This document shows positions 1-8,331 of a stretch of 32,454 nucleotides of DNA, piece by piece; position 1 is the stretch's first letter; each line of letters opens with the position of its first letter. Origin of the DNA: Flavobacteriales bacterium (lineage in GTDB: Bacteria; Bacteroidota; Bacteroidia; Flavobacteriales; Flavobacteriaceae); the NCBI GenBank assembly GCA_027039975.1, contig JALWFE010000077.1, positions 1 to 32,454 of the forward strand, written 5' to 3'. Both the position numbers and the translations under genes were made by a program. The notes beneath the pieces were generated by a model that was not told the DNA's origin, made no database searches, and saw only the letters and a program-made list of their open reading frames with translations.

Positions 1-455
1 ATTTTTAATATATCCATAAAACAGCAAAAAATTACCACAAAAATTATTAACAAACAGTGTAAGAAAAACATATCTTAAATGTCAAATATAGGGAAAGGTC
101 TGTTTTGTTGCTAAATAAATATAATTGATAATCAAATAGTTATGTTTTACCTATAAAATAATACTCTTTACTAGTCTAAAAGTATAACTAGCTTTCCAAA
201 ATCATCTATTGATAAGCTAAAAAAATATTTTTGATTCTTTTTACGCTAAATTTTACACCATAAAGATGTGAAAAATCCTATTTCTAAAATTTTTGTATCT
301 CGGTGTAGATTTATGAATTATTGGAAATTTATCCATTTTAAATAAAGATATTATTCCAAAAACTTGACAATAAAGATGGCTTTGTTGTATATTTGCAGGC
401 TAATTTTTTGAAATTCAAAAATTTTACAATCTCACTTTAAAAAAAAATTTATCAA
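1..455. other. gene-free AT-rich leader region
   Basis: No convincing gene was seen on either strand. The stretch is strongly AT-rich and stops are frequent in all frames. The only structured signal is the queA promoter near its right end. A TAnnTTTG-like match on the minus strand at 83-90 could belong to a gene leaving the window to the left, but no matching upstream box was found. Confidence 0.6.
364..395 (+). promoter_or_regulatory. Bacteroidota-type promoter of queA
   Basis: A -7 box TATATTTG (consensus TAnnTTTG) lies at 388-395, with TTG of a -33 box at 364-366 and a spacer of about 21 bp. Transcription would begin near 402 and leave an AT-rich leader of about 55 nt before the queA start codon. 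Confidence 0.6.
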
Positions 456-1505
456 ATGAAATTATCACAATTTGATTTTAAACTGCCTCCCGAATTATTA
501 GCCGAATATCCGTCTGATTGTCGTGACGAGGCCCGTCTGATGATAGTACATAGAGATTCCGGAAAAATAGAACATAAAATCTTTAAAGACATTTTGGATT
601 ATTTCGATGAAGGCGATGTGATGGTGTTAAACAATACCAAAGTTTTTCCTGCCCGTTTATATGGCAACAAAGAAAAAACAGGTGCAAAGATCGAAGTATT
701 TTTGTTGAGAGAATTGGATCCGGCAACACGTTTGTGGGATGTTATGGTTGATCCTGCCCGCAAAATCCGTATCGGCAACAAATTGTTTTTTGATGAAAAT
801 GAAACTTTGGTAGCAGAAGTTATCGATAATACAACTTCACGGGGAAGAACTTTACGTTTTTTGTATGACGGTACGTATGAAGAATTTAGAAAAAAATTGA
901 AAGAACTGGGTCAAACCCCTTTACCGAAATATATCAAACGCCCTCCTACAAAAGAAGACAAAGAACGTTATCAAACCATTTATGCCAAACATGAAGGTGC
1001 GGTTGCCGCTCCGACAGCCGGTTTGCACTTTTCAAAACATTTAATTAAAAGGCTTGAAATCAAAGGAGTTCATTTGCCCGAAATAACCCTTCACGTAGGT
1101 GTCGGCACTTTTAATCCGGTGGAAGTGGAAGATTTGTCCAAACATAAAATGGATTCCGAACAATTTTTTATCAACAATGATGTTGCAGACACAGTAAATA
1201 ATGCCATTGATAACAAAAAAAGAATTTGTGCCGTAGGTACCACGGTAATCAGGGCATTGGAATCTTCCGTTACGGCAGATAATTATTTACGCCCTTTCAG
1301 AGGTTGGACTAACAAATTTATTTTTCCACCTTATGATTTTAAAATTGCTAATGCTTTGATAACCAATTTTCATACCCCTAAATCAACCTTACTGATGTTG
1401 GTAGCGGCTTTTGGCGGCTATGATTTGATTATGCATGCTTACCAAGAAGCCATAAAAGAAAAATACCGTTTTTTCTCTTATGGAGATGCAATGCTGATTA
1501 TTTAA
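456..1505 (+). CDS. queA: S-adenosylmethionine:tRNA ribosyltransferase-isomerase QueA
   Basis: This cytoplasmic enzyme transfers and isomerises the ribosyl group of S-adenosylmethionine onto 7-aminomethyl-7-deazaguanine in tRNA, giving epoxyqueuosine, the next-to-last step of queuosine synthesis. The 349-aa length fits the family (about 340-356). Recognisable blocks are the N-terminal FDFxLPxELLAEYP segment, [12 protein letters not shown] at residues 59-70, [12 protein letters not shown] at 151-162 and the hallmark [13 protein letters not shown] at 181-193, followed by [11 protein letters not shown] and the [13 protein letters not shown] segment near the C terminus. The ATG start matches the family N terminus and follows an A-rich leader. 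It appears monocistronic, since a 263-bp gap with its own promoter precedes the next gene. Confidence 0.97.
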   Translation: MKLSQFDFKLPPELLAEYPSDCRDEARLMIVHRDSGKIEHKIFKDILDYFDEGDVMVLNNTKVFPARLYGNKEKTGAKIEVFLLRELDPATRLWDVMVDPARKIRIGNKLFFDENETLVAEVIDNTTSRGRTLRFLYDGTYEEFRKKLKELGQTPLPKYIKRPPTKEDKERYQTIYAKHEGAVAAPTAGLHFSKHLIKRLEIKGVHLPEITLHVGVGTFNPVEVEDLSKHKMDSEQFFINNDVADTVNNAIDNKKRICAVGTTVIRALESSVTADNYLRPFRGWTNKFIFPPYDFKIANALITNFHTPKSTLLMLVAAFGGYDLIMHAYQEAIKEKYRFFSYGDAMLII

Positions 1506-1555
1506 AAAAATTGAAAAATAAAAAAGTTGCTTTGTGCGATTTTTTTATTTTTATT

Positions 1556-1579
1556 AAATACAAAAAAAATTTTGTATTT
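1556..1579 (+). terminator. weak AT-rich hairpin after queA
   Basis: A perfect 10-bp inverted repeat (AAATACAAAA at 1556-1565, TTTTGTATTT at 1570-1579) with a 4-nt loop lies 50 bp after the queA stop and is followed by more T residues. The stem is almost GC-free, so it may be a weak terminator or chance AT-rich symmetry. Confidence 0.3.
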
Positions 1580-1730
1580 TATTTAACATTCTGTAAATTC
1601 GGATACAAATTTGAAAGAATATAAATAAGAAATTCAAATTTCTAAATTTGTTATATGTAACATAGATTATGTTGCAATAATTATTTCCTATTCCTACTAA
1701 ATAATTTTATGACTTTTATCATTTTTATGT

Positions 1731-1738
1731 TATATTTG
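1731..1738 (+). promoter_or_regulatory. -7 box upstream of the SQR-like gene
   Basis: TATATTTG, a full match to TAnnTTTG, lies 30 bp before the ATG at 1769. A recognisable -33 TTTG is lacking; only a T-run at 1705-1708 sits at about the right distance. Confidence 0.5.
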
Positions 1739-1768
1739 TGACCGAAAAACAAAAAAAATAACTTAATT

Positions 1769-3235
1769 ATGGCAAAAGTAGTAGTATTAGGTTCGGGAAT
1801 TGCCGGACATACCGCGGCCGCATATTTGCGAAAGTGGTTAAACAAATCTCATGAAGTGGTCGTTGTATCACCAAATGAGTATTATCAATTTGTCCCTTCT
1901 AATATTTGGGTAGGTGTCGGCCGGATGAAACCGGAAGATATTCGTTTTAAACTGGAACCCAAATACAAAAAGTGGGGTATTAATTTTAAAAGAGCCAAAG
2001 CTTTGACCATACATCCCGAAGGTGGAGAAGGTTCCGAGAAACCTTATGTTACAATTGAATACGTAGGTCAAGGCAAAGAAGGACAAAAAGAAGTGGTTGA
2101 TTATGATTTTTTGGTCAATGCAACAGGACCGCAATTACGTTTTGACAAAACGGAAGGTTTAGGTCCCGAGCATGGTCACACGGTTTCGGTTTGTAATTTT
2201 AACCATGCATCACATGCTTGGTCGGAATTACAAAAAGCCATCAAAAAAATGGAAGCCGGTGAAAACCAAAAAATCGTTATCGGAATCGGGCATCCCGGTG
2301 CCACTTGTCAAGGTGCGGCATTTGAATATATTTTAAATGTTTATCACGAAATAGACAGACGCGGTTTATCCGATCGTGCCAACATTACTTACATTACCAA
2401 TGAATACGAACTTGGTGATTTTGCAATGGGTGGTGCCTATATCAAACGAAACGGCTATATTACACCTACCAAAATTTTTGCAGAATCATTTTTAGCCGAA
2501 AGAGAAATCAATTGGATTAAACGGGCCGGTGTTTACAAGGTAGATGACAAAAAAATCTATTACGAAAACTTAGCCGGTGAATACAAAGAACTGGAATATG
2601 ATTTTGCTATGTTGATTCCGGCATTCTCCGGTCCCGGTTTCAAGGCGTATGACAAAGCCGGCAATGATATTACCGATAAAATGTTCAAGCCTAACGGTTT
2701 TATGATTGTTGATGCGGATTACACCAAAAAACCTTACGAAGAATGGAAAGCCAGTGATTGGCCGGAAACCGTTCAACATCCCGAATATAAAAATGTTTTT
2801 GCACCGGGAATTGCTTTTGCTCCGCCACACACTATCTCCAAACCCTTCACATCACCCAACGGTACTACAATAGTTCCCGCTCCACCGAGAACCGGTATGC
2901 CTTCCGGTGTTATGGGTAAAGTTGTTGCGCAAAACATCAGGGATGTCATCAAAGGAAAAAGAAAACTGGATAATCTCAAACACAGAGCGTCCATGTCTAA
3001 AATGGGAGCCGCTTGTATCGTTTCGGCCGGCTACGGTATGACAAACGGTATGGCAGCTACAATGACCGTCTTCCCTATCGTTCAAAACTGGGAAAAATAT
3101 CCCGAATTCGGCCGTTCATTGAGATATACAATGGGAGAACCCGGACTTGCAGGTCATTGGCTCAAATGGTTTATGCACTATATGTTCCTGCATAAAGCAA
3201 AAGGATATCCTTTCTGGTGGTTATTACCCGAATAA
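1769..3235 (+). CDS. sulfide:quinone oxidoreductase-like FAD-dependent oxidoreductase
   Basis: Flavoprotein of the two-dinucleotide-binding-domain fold. VVVLGSGIAGHTAAAYL at residues 4-20 is the first FAD-binding Rossmann motif, and NATG at 117-120 is the second conserved FAD-family block. Exactly three cysteines occur, C142, C180 and C416. SQR enzymes use three cysteines for sulfide oxidation and polysulfide build-up, so the count fits. The C-terminal region holds aromatic and hydrophobic stretches (WLKWFMHYMFL, PFWWLLPE) suited to monotopic membrane attachment near the quinone pool. At 488 aa it is longer than classical SQR (about 430), so the SQR subtype is open and flavocytochrome c sulfide dehydrogenase flavoprotein is the main alternative. 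Its own -7 box lies at 1731. A 57-aa gene follows after 35 bp and is probably co-transcribed. Confidence 0.8.
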   Translation: MAKVVVLGSGIAGHTAAAYLRKWLNKSHEVVVVSPNEYYQFVPSNIWVGVGRMKPEDIRFKLEPKYKKWGINFKRAKALTIHPEGGEGSEKPYVTIEYVGQGKEGQKEVVDYDFLVNATGPQLRFDKTEGLGPEHGHTVSVCNFNHASHAWSELQKAIKKMEAGENQKIVIGIGHPGATCQGAAFEYILNVYHEIDRRGLSDRANITYITNEYELGDFAMGGAYIKRNGYITPTKIFAESFLAEREINWIKRAGVYKVDDKKIYYENLAGEYKELEYDFAMLIPAFSGPGFKAYDKAGNDITDKMFKPNGFMIVDADYTKKPYEEWKASDWPETVQHPEYKNVFAPGIAFAPPHTISKPFTSPNGTTIVPAPPRTGMPSGVMGKVVAQNIRDVIKGKRKLDNLKHRASMSKMGAACIVSAGYGMTNGMAATMTVFPIVQNWEKYPEFGRSLRYTMGEPGLAGHWLKWFMHYMFLHKAKGYPFWWLLPE

Positions 3236-3270
3236 AAATTATAATTTGTTAACAATTAAATCATTATACT

Positions 3271-3444
3271 ATGGATCACAAAAAACATCTAAGAAGAATA
3301 ACACGTGGCTACAATGATTTTTCATACGCCACGGTACCAACCGGCTTTACACGTTTTATGCGCAGATGCATAATTTGGCAAGCCTGGCGTTGGCTGGTCT
3401 TAAACATTAAAATTTTGAGAATCGTGGCATTCGGTCACTCCTGA
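3271..3444 (+). CDS. 57-aa basic small protein downstream of SQR
   Basis: Short ORF with an ATG start 35 bp after the SQR-like stop, ending just before a strong terminator. The product is basic and aromatic: it starts MDHKKHLRRITRGYNDFSY, has TGFTRFMRRCIIWQAWRWL in the middle and ends in a hydrophobic segment VLNIKILRIVAFGHS. The mix of Arg/Trp and hydrophobic residues suggests a membrane-surface peptide. The two-gene unit with one terminator suggests a role tied to the flavoprotein. I do not recognise the family; reality as a gene is supported by position and codon-like composition only. Confidence 0.6.
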   Translation: MDHKKHLRRITRGYNDFSYATVPTGFTRFMRRCIIWQAWRWLVLNIKILRIVAFGHS

Positions 3445-3474
3445 TTTTCAAAATTTTTATGCTTAAAAACTTAC

Positions 3475-3503
3475 AAAAGCCGCTTCAATTTGAAGCGGCT
3501 TTT
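3475..3503 (+). terminator. rho-independent terminator of the SQR unit
   Basis: Inverted repeat with core GCCGCTTC / GAAGCGGC (left arm from 3475, right arm to 3503), flanked by A residues on the left and TTTT on the right. It lies about 30 bp after the 57-aa ORF. Confidence 0.85.
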
Positions 3504-3605
3504 GAATTATAACAAACTTTTATTTGTCATTCCTATCCCTACGAAAGTAAAGAAAGAAATCTCATATTTCAATATATCACTATCAATTTTTTCAAAAAAA
3601 ATACT

Positions 3606-3634
3606 TTTGTGTATTTTATTTTTTCTTATCTTTG
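3606..3634 (+). promoter_or_regulatory. promoter of the small Cys-rich protein gene at 3655
   Basis: TTTG at 3606-3609 and TATCTTTG (TAnnTTTG) at 3627-3634 are separated by 17 bp, a good Bacteroidota promoter. Predicted transcription start is near 3641, only about 14 nt before the GTG start codon, which supports that unusual start. Confidence 0.65.
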
Positions 3635-3654
3635 CTTAAAGAATATTACAATTT

Positions 3655-4053
3655 GTGAAAAACAAACTGTACGTCATATTATTGCTTATCGCTTTTACAA
3701 CGGCTATCCTACAGCCGGCAGTTCCCTTTGTGCAATATTTTTGGCATCAAAATGTAGCAGTTGTTGATGATGATTGCAATTGTAATTGCGAAACAACACA
3801 TGACCCTACACACCCACCTACGGGTGATGCATACTTGAAAGCATTACTCAAACGGACTTGTACAGACAAAAAAAAGAATGAACCGAAATTATCGGTTGTC
3901 AACATTTCTGTCTTTATCAAAACTCTATTTTCTCCAAAATCACAGGTGTATTCTTGTCCGGAACATAACTTCAACAAAATTTCAGATTTCATAATCCTAC
4001 CCCCTACAAGTTCTCATATAGAAGACCTCTTTCGCCCTCCGCAATTGTCTTAA
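3655..4053 (+). CDS. small secreted or membrane-anchored Cys-rich protein, probable metal-handling
   Basis: 132 aa, family not named with certainty. A hydrophobic N-terminal segment (about residues 4-30) looks like a signal peptide or membrane anchor. It is followed by an acidic cysteine cluster VVDDDCNCNCE (C41, C43, C45), His residues at 49 and 53, C69 and a CPEH block (C101, H104). The chain ends in DLFRPPQLS. The start is GTG; a strong promoter 20 bp upstream leaves no room for an earlier start. It shares its plan with the products at 4316 and 9337: N-terminal hydrophobic helix, central Cys/His cluster, C-terminal [RK]xPP or similar. Known DUF2946-type copper-associated proteins of Proteobacteria have a comparable plan, but homology is not shown here. 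The receptor at 5004 suggests a role in copper handling. Confidence 0.65.
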   Translation: MKNKLYVILLLIAFTTAILQPAVPFVQYFWHQNVAVVDDDCNCNCETTHDPTHPPTGDAYLKALLKRTCTDKKKNEPKLSVVNISVFIKTLFSPKSQVYSCPEHNFNKISDFIILPPTSSHIEDLFRPPQLS

Positions 4054-4315
4054 ATTTTACAAATATTGTGAAATTCATACTACTTTATGATTTAGTGCGG
4101 AGATTTGTAATAAATCAATCTGACTTAAAAAATTATCAAAGTGATACAATTTTGATCAATTTTGATATATTTAGTGATAGTACTATATTTATTTTAGCTT
4201 TTTAATTCCCCTTGTTGTTATTAACAATCTGTAAAAAATATTGAATTGGTTTATTACAAATCTCTTTTAAAAAGTTAATTATTACATTTATTATGATTTC
4301 TAATTAATAAAAATT

Positions 4316-4711
4316 TTGAAACGAATTGTTTCATACATATTAATTATTATATACACCTTGGTTATCATCAGCCCGGCTATTCCTATGGCTGATTATGTCA
4401 TCAACTACAAGCATATTTCTCAAGATCTTTGTGAAAACAAAGATAAACCCGAGATGCATTGTAATGGTAAATGTCATCTGAAAAAAGAAATTAAAAAAGT
4501 ATTGGGAGACGATAATCCCGGTAAGAAAAAAACAACTCTACCCACCTTAAAACTCAAAGAATACACCTGGTACCACCGCATAGGTTTACATAAAAAATAT
4601 TATCCGGAATTTCTCTTTCAACTTGAAAAACAAATTTTTATCACCCCAAAAACCTATAAAGGTTACCTACCTGATATGATTAAACCACCCCCAAAGCTTC
4701 ATTTTATTTAA
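4316..4711 (+). CDS. small membrane-anchored protein with CxNGKCH motif
   Basis: 131 aa with a hydrophobic N-terminal helix (residues 1-25), then the cysteine block LCENKDKPEMHCNGKCHLKK (C39, H48, C49, C53, H54), a basic lysine-rich middle, and a tail DMIKPPPKLHFI. The CNGKCxL block recurs in Bacteroidota proteins encoded next to TonB receptors, from my knowledge of that group; the spacing of Cys and His suggests binding of a soft metal such as Cu(I). Translation begins at a TTG codon; the first in-frame ATG would delete the anchor. A near-consensus box TACATTTA at 4283-4290 could be its promoter. The copper-receptor-like gene follows after a repeat-filled 292-bp gap. Confidence 0.65.
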   Translation: MKRIVSYILIIIYTLVIISPAIPMADYVINYKHISQDLCENKDKPEMHCNGKCHLKKEIKKVLGDDNPGKKKTTLPTLKLKEYTWYHRIGLHKKYYPEFLFQLEKQIFITPKTYKGYLPDMIKPPPKLHFI

Positions 4712-4730
4712 TGAATAAAATATTTACAAG

Positions 4731-4945
4731 TCATTCCGACATGGCAACGTAGGAATACTTGTCATTCCGACAGAATGATGTAAAAAATTGCTTGTCATTT
4801 CGAAGGAGGAACGACTACTTGTCCTGACTTTCATCAGGGAGAAATCTATTTCAATTGGAAATTTAGAGGAAGATTGAGAATGTAGATGTTCCTCTCCCTA
4901 CGTAAGTCGGGATCGTACGAAGTGACTGTGAACGTTCGAAATGAC
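4731..4945. repeat. MITE-like intergenic element plus direct repeats
   Basis: Three near-identical GTCATTYCGA words stand at 4730, 4761 and 4794. The last forms an 11-bp terminal inverted repeat, GTCATTTCGAA at 4794-4804 against TTCGAAATGAC at 4935-4945, bounding a 152-bp element with no coding capacity. Elements ending in this word are scattered through many Bacteroidota intergenic regions. No target-site duplication was established. Confidence 0.6.
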
Positions 4946-5003
4946 ATACGACATTAAAACATCAAACAAGTAGTCAAAAATTTAACGATTAAAAATAATA
5001 AAA

Positions 5004-7286
5004 ATGAAGCAACTATTAATCATAATGCTTTTATGGACGGGATATGTCTTTGCCCAACATAAAAGTATTACCGGAAAGGTTTATGATGCTACATCAAAAG
5101 AACCAATTGCAGGCGCTGTCATCAAATCCACAAATTCGGAAGCTAAAAGTATTTCGGATATAGATGGAAATTTCAATATTGCAGTGCCGGAAGGTAGCAT
5201 TCTGGAATGCTCTTACCCAAACTACAAAACAATCAAATTGCCTGCTAAAAACGGTATGTCTATAACCATGATCAAAAAATCCATTTCATTAGACGAGGTG
5301 GTCATTAAAGCCGACCCAATGGAAGATATTACACATTCCGTTGTGGTCATGGACGATGTAGTTAAGAGCAGCCAGCCGCGTAATGTTGCCGATTTATTTA
5401 AGGATATTCCGGGTTTTAGCATTCAAAAACGAAGTGCAACCGCCATGGAACCGTCCTTGCGCTCATTTAAATACGAAGAAATGAACATCAAATACGATGG
5501 CGGTAACAAAATGGTTAACGCTTGCCCCAATCGTATGGACCCGATTACAGCACATGTGATACCCGAATCCGTTAGAAAAATAGAAGTAGTCAAAGGACCT
5601 TTTACCGTACGTTTCGGGCAAACTTTCGGTGGTTTGGTCAATATGGTAACCCGTCAACCCACACCGGATGATTACGGCCTGCATGGTGATTTACAATCGG
5701 GTTATGAAACTAATGGTAACAATCTGGTTTTACGTGCCGATATACTATATGCAACCGAAAAATTAGACCTTAATGTCGATGGTGAGCATCGCTATTTCGG
5801 TGATTATACCGATGGTGCCGGCGTGGTAACACCTGCCGGTTTTAAAACCGACAGTTATTCGGTTAAGTTGGGCTACAATCCGACTAAAAACCAACGTTTG
5901 CAAGTCAATTGGCATCAAAAATTCGGTAGTGAAATTAAACACGCCGGATTACCTATGGACTCACCCAAAGACGATAGTTATCTGTTAGGATTGGATTATA
6001 AGATAAAGCAATTGTCAGAAAAAATCAGATATGTACAATTCAAATCTTATTATTCCTACGTGGACCATTTGATGACCAATGGTTACGGCATGGAGAAACC
6101 GCGTCCAAACTATCCCGGAATTGATGCTCGTACACCGGTTTCTTCCAATACCATGGGGGGTAAACTGGAGGTTGCCTTAACACCGAAAAAGGACTGGCTG
6201 ATCTATACCGGATTGGATGCCGATATCATCAAACGAGATGGTACTAAAACTGTCATCATCAATAATAATCCGAATACAGGAGTACCATTAAATCCGCCAA
6301 CAATCAAAAAATTAAAAGTTTGGCAAGATGCTTATATCAATGATTTCGGTGTTTTTGCCGAAGCCAATCATAAATTGTCAGAGCATTATTATTTGACTGC
6401 CGGTTTACGAACCGATTATGTGGTTTCGGAATCCAGAGATCCTGCACAAGGCTTTGTTGATATTTACGATAACACCGGTCAAAAAACCGATATAACGGTG
6501 GGCGGTAATGTGTCTGTTAAATATAAAAAAGACGATTACCAATTACAGTTGGCTTTTGGTCGCGGTACCCGAACCCCGTCAATGCTGGAACGCTATATTT
6601 ACCGTTTTATCGTAGGACGGGATAGTCGGGAATATATTGGAAATCCTAATTTGAAACCGGAAATCAATAATCAGGTGGAAGTATCGGTTCAAAGAAAATG
6701 GACAAAATTCCAAGCAGGTGGTAGCATCTTTTATTCTTATTTTCAAGACTATATCACGCCTGTTTTAACTCCGGCGCTGACGTCATCGGAAGGTAGTTGT
6801 GGCGCACCGCCAAAGCCCCCCAAAGTGTTTAAAAATGTCGATGCTTATCAATATGGTTTTGATTCGTATGTTGCTTACCAACTGACTGATCGTTGGTTGA
6901 TTAAAGCCGATATAGCATTTACCAAAGCTTATGACATTACTTTGGATGAGCCGCTGGCACAAGTCGCTCCGCCCAATGCACATTTGGAAGTGAAATATGA
7001 TACCGGCACCTACTGGGTAGATGTTCGCGGAGAGCTGGTTGCCACACAAACCGGTTATGCACCGAGTTTCTTGGAAACCGAAACACCCGGACACAATACC
7101 ATTGATTTGCGCTTAGGCTGGAAACCCTATAAGGGCTTATCGCTGGGTGCTGCGGTACTCAATTTGACCGATGAAGCCTATTATAATCACTTAAACTTCG
7201 GTTTTGTGAATGCTGATGATCTGACAGGTCGTCGTATTTACGAACCCGGACGTAGTTACAGTGTGTTTTTGAAATACAAATTTTAA
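5004..7286 (+). CDS. TonB-dependent outer-membrane receptor, OprC/NosA-like copper importer
   Basis: 760 aa. Signal peptide at residues 1-17 (ending VFAQ), a carboxypeptidase-regulatory-like domain at about 20-99 (ITGKVYDATSKEPIAGAV), a plug at about 108-220 with KIEVVKGPFTVRFGQTFGG, then a beta-barrel ending in the aromatic strand VFLKYKF. Copper-specific features are visible: ACPNRMDP gives C174-xxx-M178 in the plug, and DHLM gives H355-x-M357 in the barrel. OprC of Pseudomonas aeruginosa binds copper through a CxxxM-HxM site, so both halves are present and in the same order. The upstream Cys-rich small proteins and the downstream Met-rich lipoprotein fit a copper-uptake cluster. Energy would come from TonB-ExbBD encoded elsewhere. 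Other TonB substrates remain possible, but less likely. Confidence 0.85.
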   Translation: MKQLLIIMLLWTGYVFAQHKSITGKVYDATSKEPIAGAVIKSTNSEAKSISDIDGNFNIAVPEGSILECSYPNYKTIKLPAKNGMSITMIKKSISLDEVVIKADPMEDITHSVVVMDDVVKSSQPRNVADLFKDIPGFSIQKRSATAMEPSLRSFKYEEMNIKYDGGNKMVNACPNRMDPITAHVIPESVRKIEVVKGPFTVRFGQTFGGLVNMVTRQPTPDDYGLHGDLQSGYETNGNNLVLRADILYATEKLDLNVDGEHRYFGDYTDGAGVVTPAGFKTDSYSVKLGYNPTKNQRLQVNWHQKFGSEIKHAGLPMDSPKDDSYLLGLDYKIKQLSEKIRYVQFKSYYSYVDHLMTNGYGMEKPRPNYPGIDARTPVSSNTMGGKLEVALTPKKDWLIYTGLDADIIKRDGTKTVIINNNPNTGVPLNPPTIKKLKVWQDAYINDFGVFAEANHKLSEHYYLTAGLRTDYVVSESRDPAQGFVDIYDNTGQKTDITVGGNVSVKYKKDDYQLQLAFGRGTRTPSMLERYIYRFIVGRDSREYIGNPNLKPEINNQVEVSVQRKWTKFQAGGSIFYSYFQDYITPVLTPALTSSEGSCGAPPKPPKVFKNVDAYQYGFDSYVAYQLTDRWLIKADIAFTKAYDITLDEPLAQVAPPNAHLEVKYDTGTYWVDVRGELVATQTGYAPSFLETETPGHNTIDLRLGWKPYKGLSLGAAVLNLTDEAYYNHLNFGFVNADDLTGRRIYEPGRSYSVFLKYKF

Positions 7287-7290
7287 CCTA

Positions 7291-7341
7291 AACCTGTTAG
7301 GTCTTTAAGACCTGATAGGTTTTGTAAACCTGTTAGGTCTT
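7291..7341. repeat. palindromic AACCTGTTAGGTCTT repeat
   Basis: AACCTGTTAGGTCTT at 7291-7305 is followed by its imperfect inverse AAGACCTGATAGGTT at 7307-7321 and a third direct copy at 7327-7341. It lies between the receptor and lipoprotein genes. Transcribed, the first pair forms a stable hairpin that could lower expression of the lipoprotein gene or protect the receptor mRNA 3' end. Related units occur at 9837-9968. Confidence 0.7.
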
Positions 7342-7386
7342 GACCAATAAAAAAAATAATTACTAACAATTAAAAACAAATTAAAA

Positions 7387-8136
7387 ATGAAAACAATCAA
7401 TAAAATATTATACTTATTCATATTAACTGGCTTATTAACTTTAACCGCTTGTAGTACTGATGATGATGACGAAGTTATCAATACCCACGACGATGCTTAC
7501 GGTGATGTCCTTACCAAAAAAATGATGATGATGAGCAACACCAAATACGTACCGGTATTTTTTGCGGGTGCAGAAGATATCGTTGAAGACGGTAGTAGTG
7601 TCAAAGCGCCGGACGGCACCGTTTATGACTTACATGAATTTTGGGCAGGTCCCGGTAAGTTGACTGCCGGCGGTACGGTAGGTAATACTCCACCACCTGC
7701 CGGTACTTATACGTTTACTTTAAAATTTAGCGACGGATATGTCAAAACTGTAACCGATGTACTGGAAGGTGAAGAAACAACCGTACCGCAAATTACAGTC
7801 AATTACAATACCAACACCAATCCGCAAACCATTGATGTCAGTTGGACGCCATCACCCGAAGCAGATTTTTATTGTATCAAAATGACTGATTTGGATATGG
7901 CAAACAACAAACCTTATTTTAAAGTCCCGATGATTGACAAGTCGCTAAATTCGTTTACCATTACGCTGGATGGTAGCAACGGTTGGATGCGTCCGGTTTC
8001 CGAATTGCAAAACGGCACGGAATATTATATCGTTATTTCTGCCAAAAAAGTAGAAAGCGGAACGCCTGTTTTAGGTATGAGCAAGGATTTTGAAATTAAC
8101 GGTTGTAGTAAAACAAAAATTACGTATCAACAATAA
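7387..8136 (+). CDS. lipoprotein with Met cluster, partner candidate of the copper receptor
   Basis: 249 aa. Lipoprotein signal LLTLTAC with the lipidated cysteine at C22, followed by an acidic stretch STDDDDE. Acidic residues right after the lipidated Cys are associated with surface export in Bacteroidota, so a surface lipoprotein is possible. Four methionines in a row (M46-M49) and a scattered His/Asp-rich region could bind copper. Residues about 135-245 have a fibronectin-III-like look (VSWTPSPEADFY, NGTEYYIVISAK). Only 100 bp separate it from the receptor gene, with a palindromic repeat in the gap and no promoter seen, so co-transcription is likely. No family name is recognised; the pairing with the receptor is an inference from position. 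Confidence 0.75.
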   Translation: MKTINKILYLFILTGLLTLTACSTDDDDEVINTHDDAYGDVLTKKMMMMSNTKYVPVFFAGAEDIVEDGSSVKAPDGTVYDLHEFWAGPGKLTAGGTVGNTPPPAGTYTFTLKFSDGYVKTVTDVLEGEETTVPQITVNYNTNTNPQTIDVSWTPSPEADFYCIKMTDLDMANNKPYFKVPMIDKSLNSFTITLDGSNGWMRPVSELQNGTEYYIVISAKKVESGTPVLGMSKDFEINGCSKTKITYQQ

Positions 8137-8206
8137 AAACATTATAGTTTGATTTTGATATAAAAATTTTGCTCATAATAGAATTGATAAGCCGATAACA
8201 CGAACT

Positions 8207-8272
8207 AAAAGCGTCAAAATGCGGACAAATGCCGTCAAAAGGACAGGAAGCCGGGACATTTTGACGCTTTTT
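8207..8272 (+). terminator. long-stem terminator-like hairpin
   Basis: Perfect 15-bp inverted repeat: AAAAGCGTCAAAATG at 8207-8221 and CATTTTGACGCTTTT at 8257-8271, with a 35-nt loop that itself holds another GTCAAAA word at 8234-8240. A T-rich run follows the right arm. It lies 70 bp after the lipoprotein stop and closes the receptor-lipoprotein unit. Confidence 0.6.
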
Positions 8273-8331
8273 GTTCTTTGGAATGTTTATTGAGCATTCT
8301 AAACCGATACTAACTTAAAAAACAAAGAATT

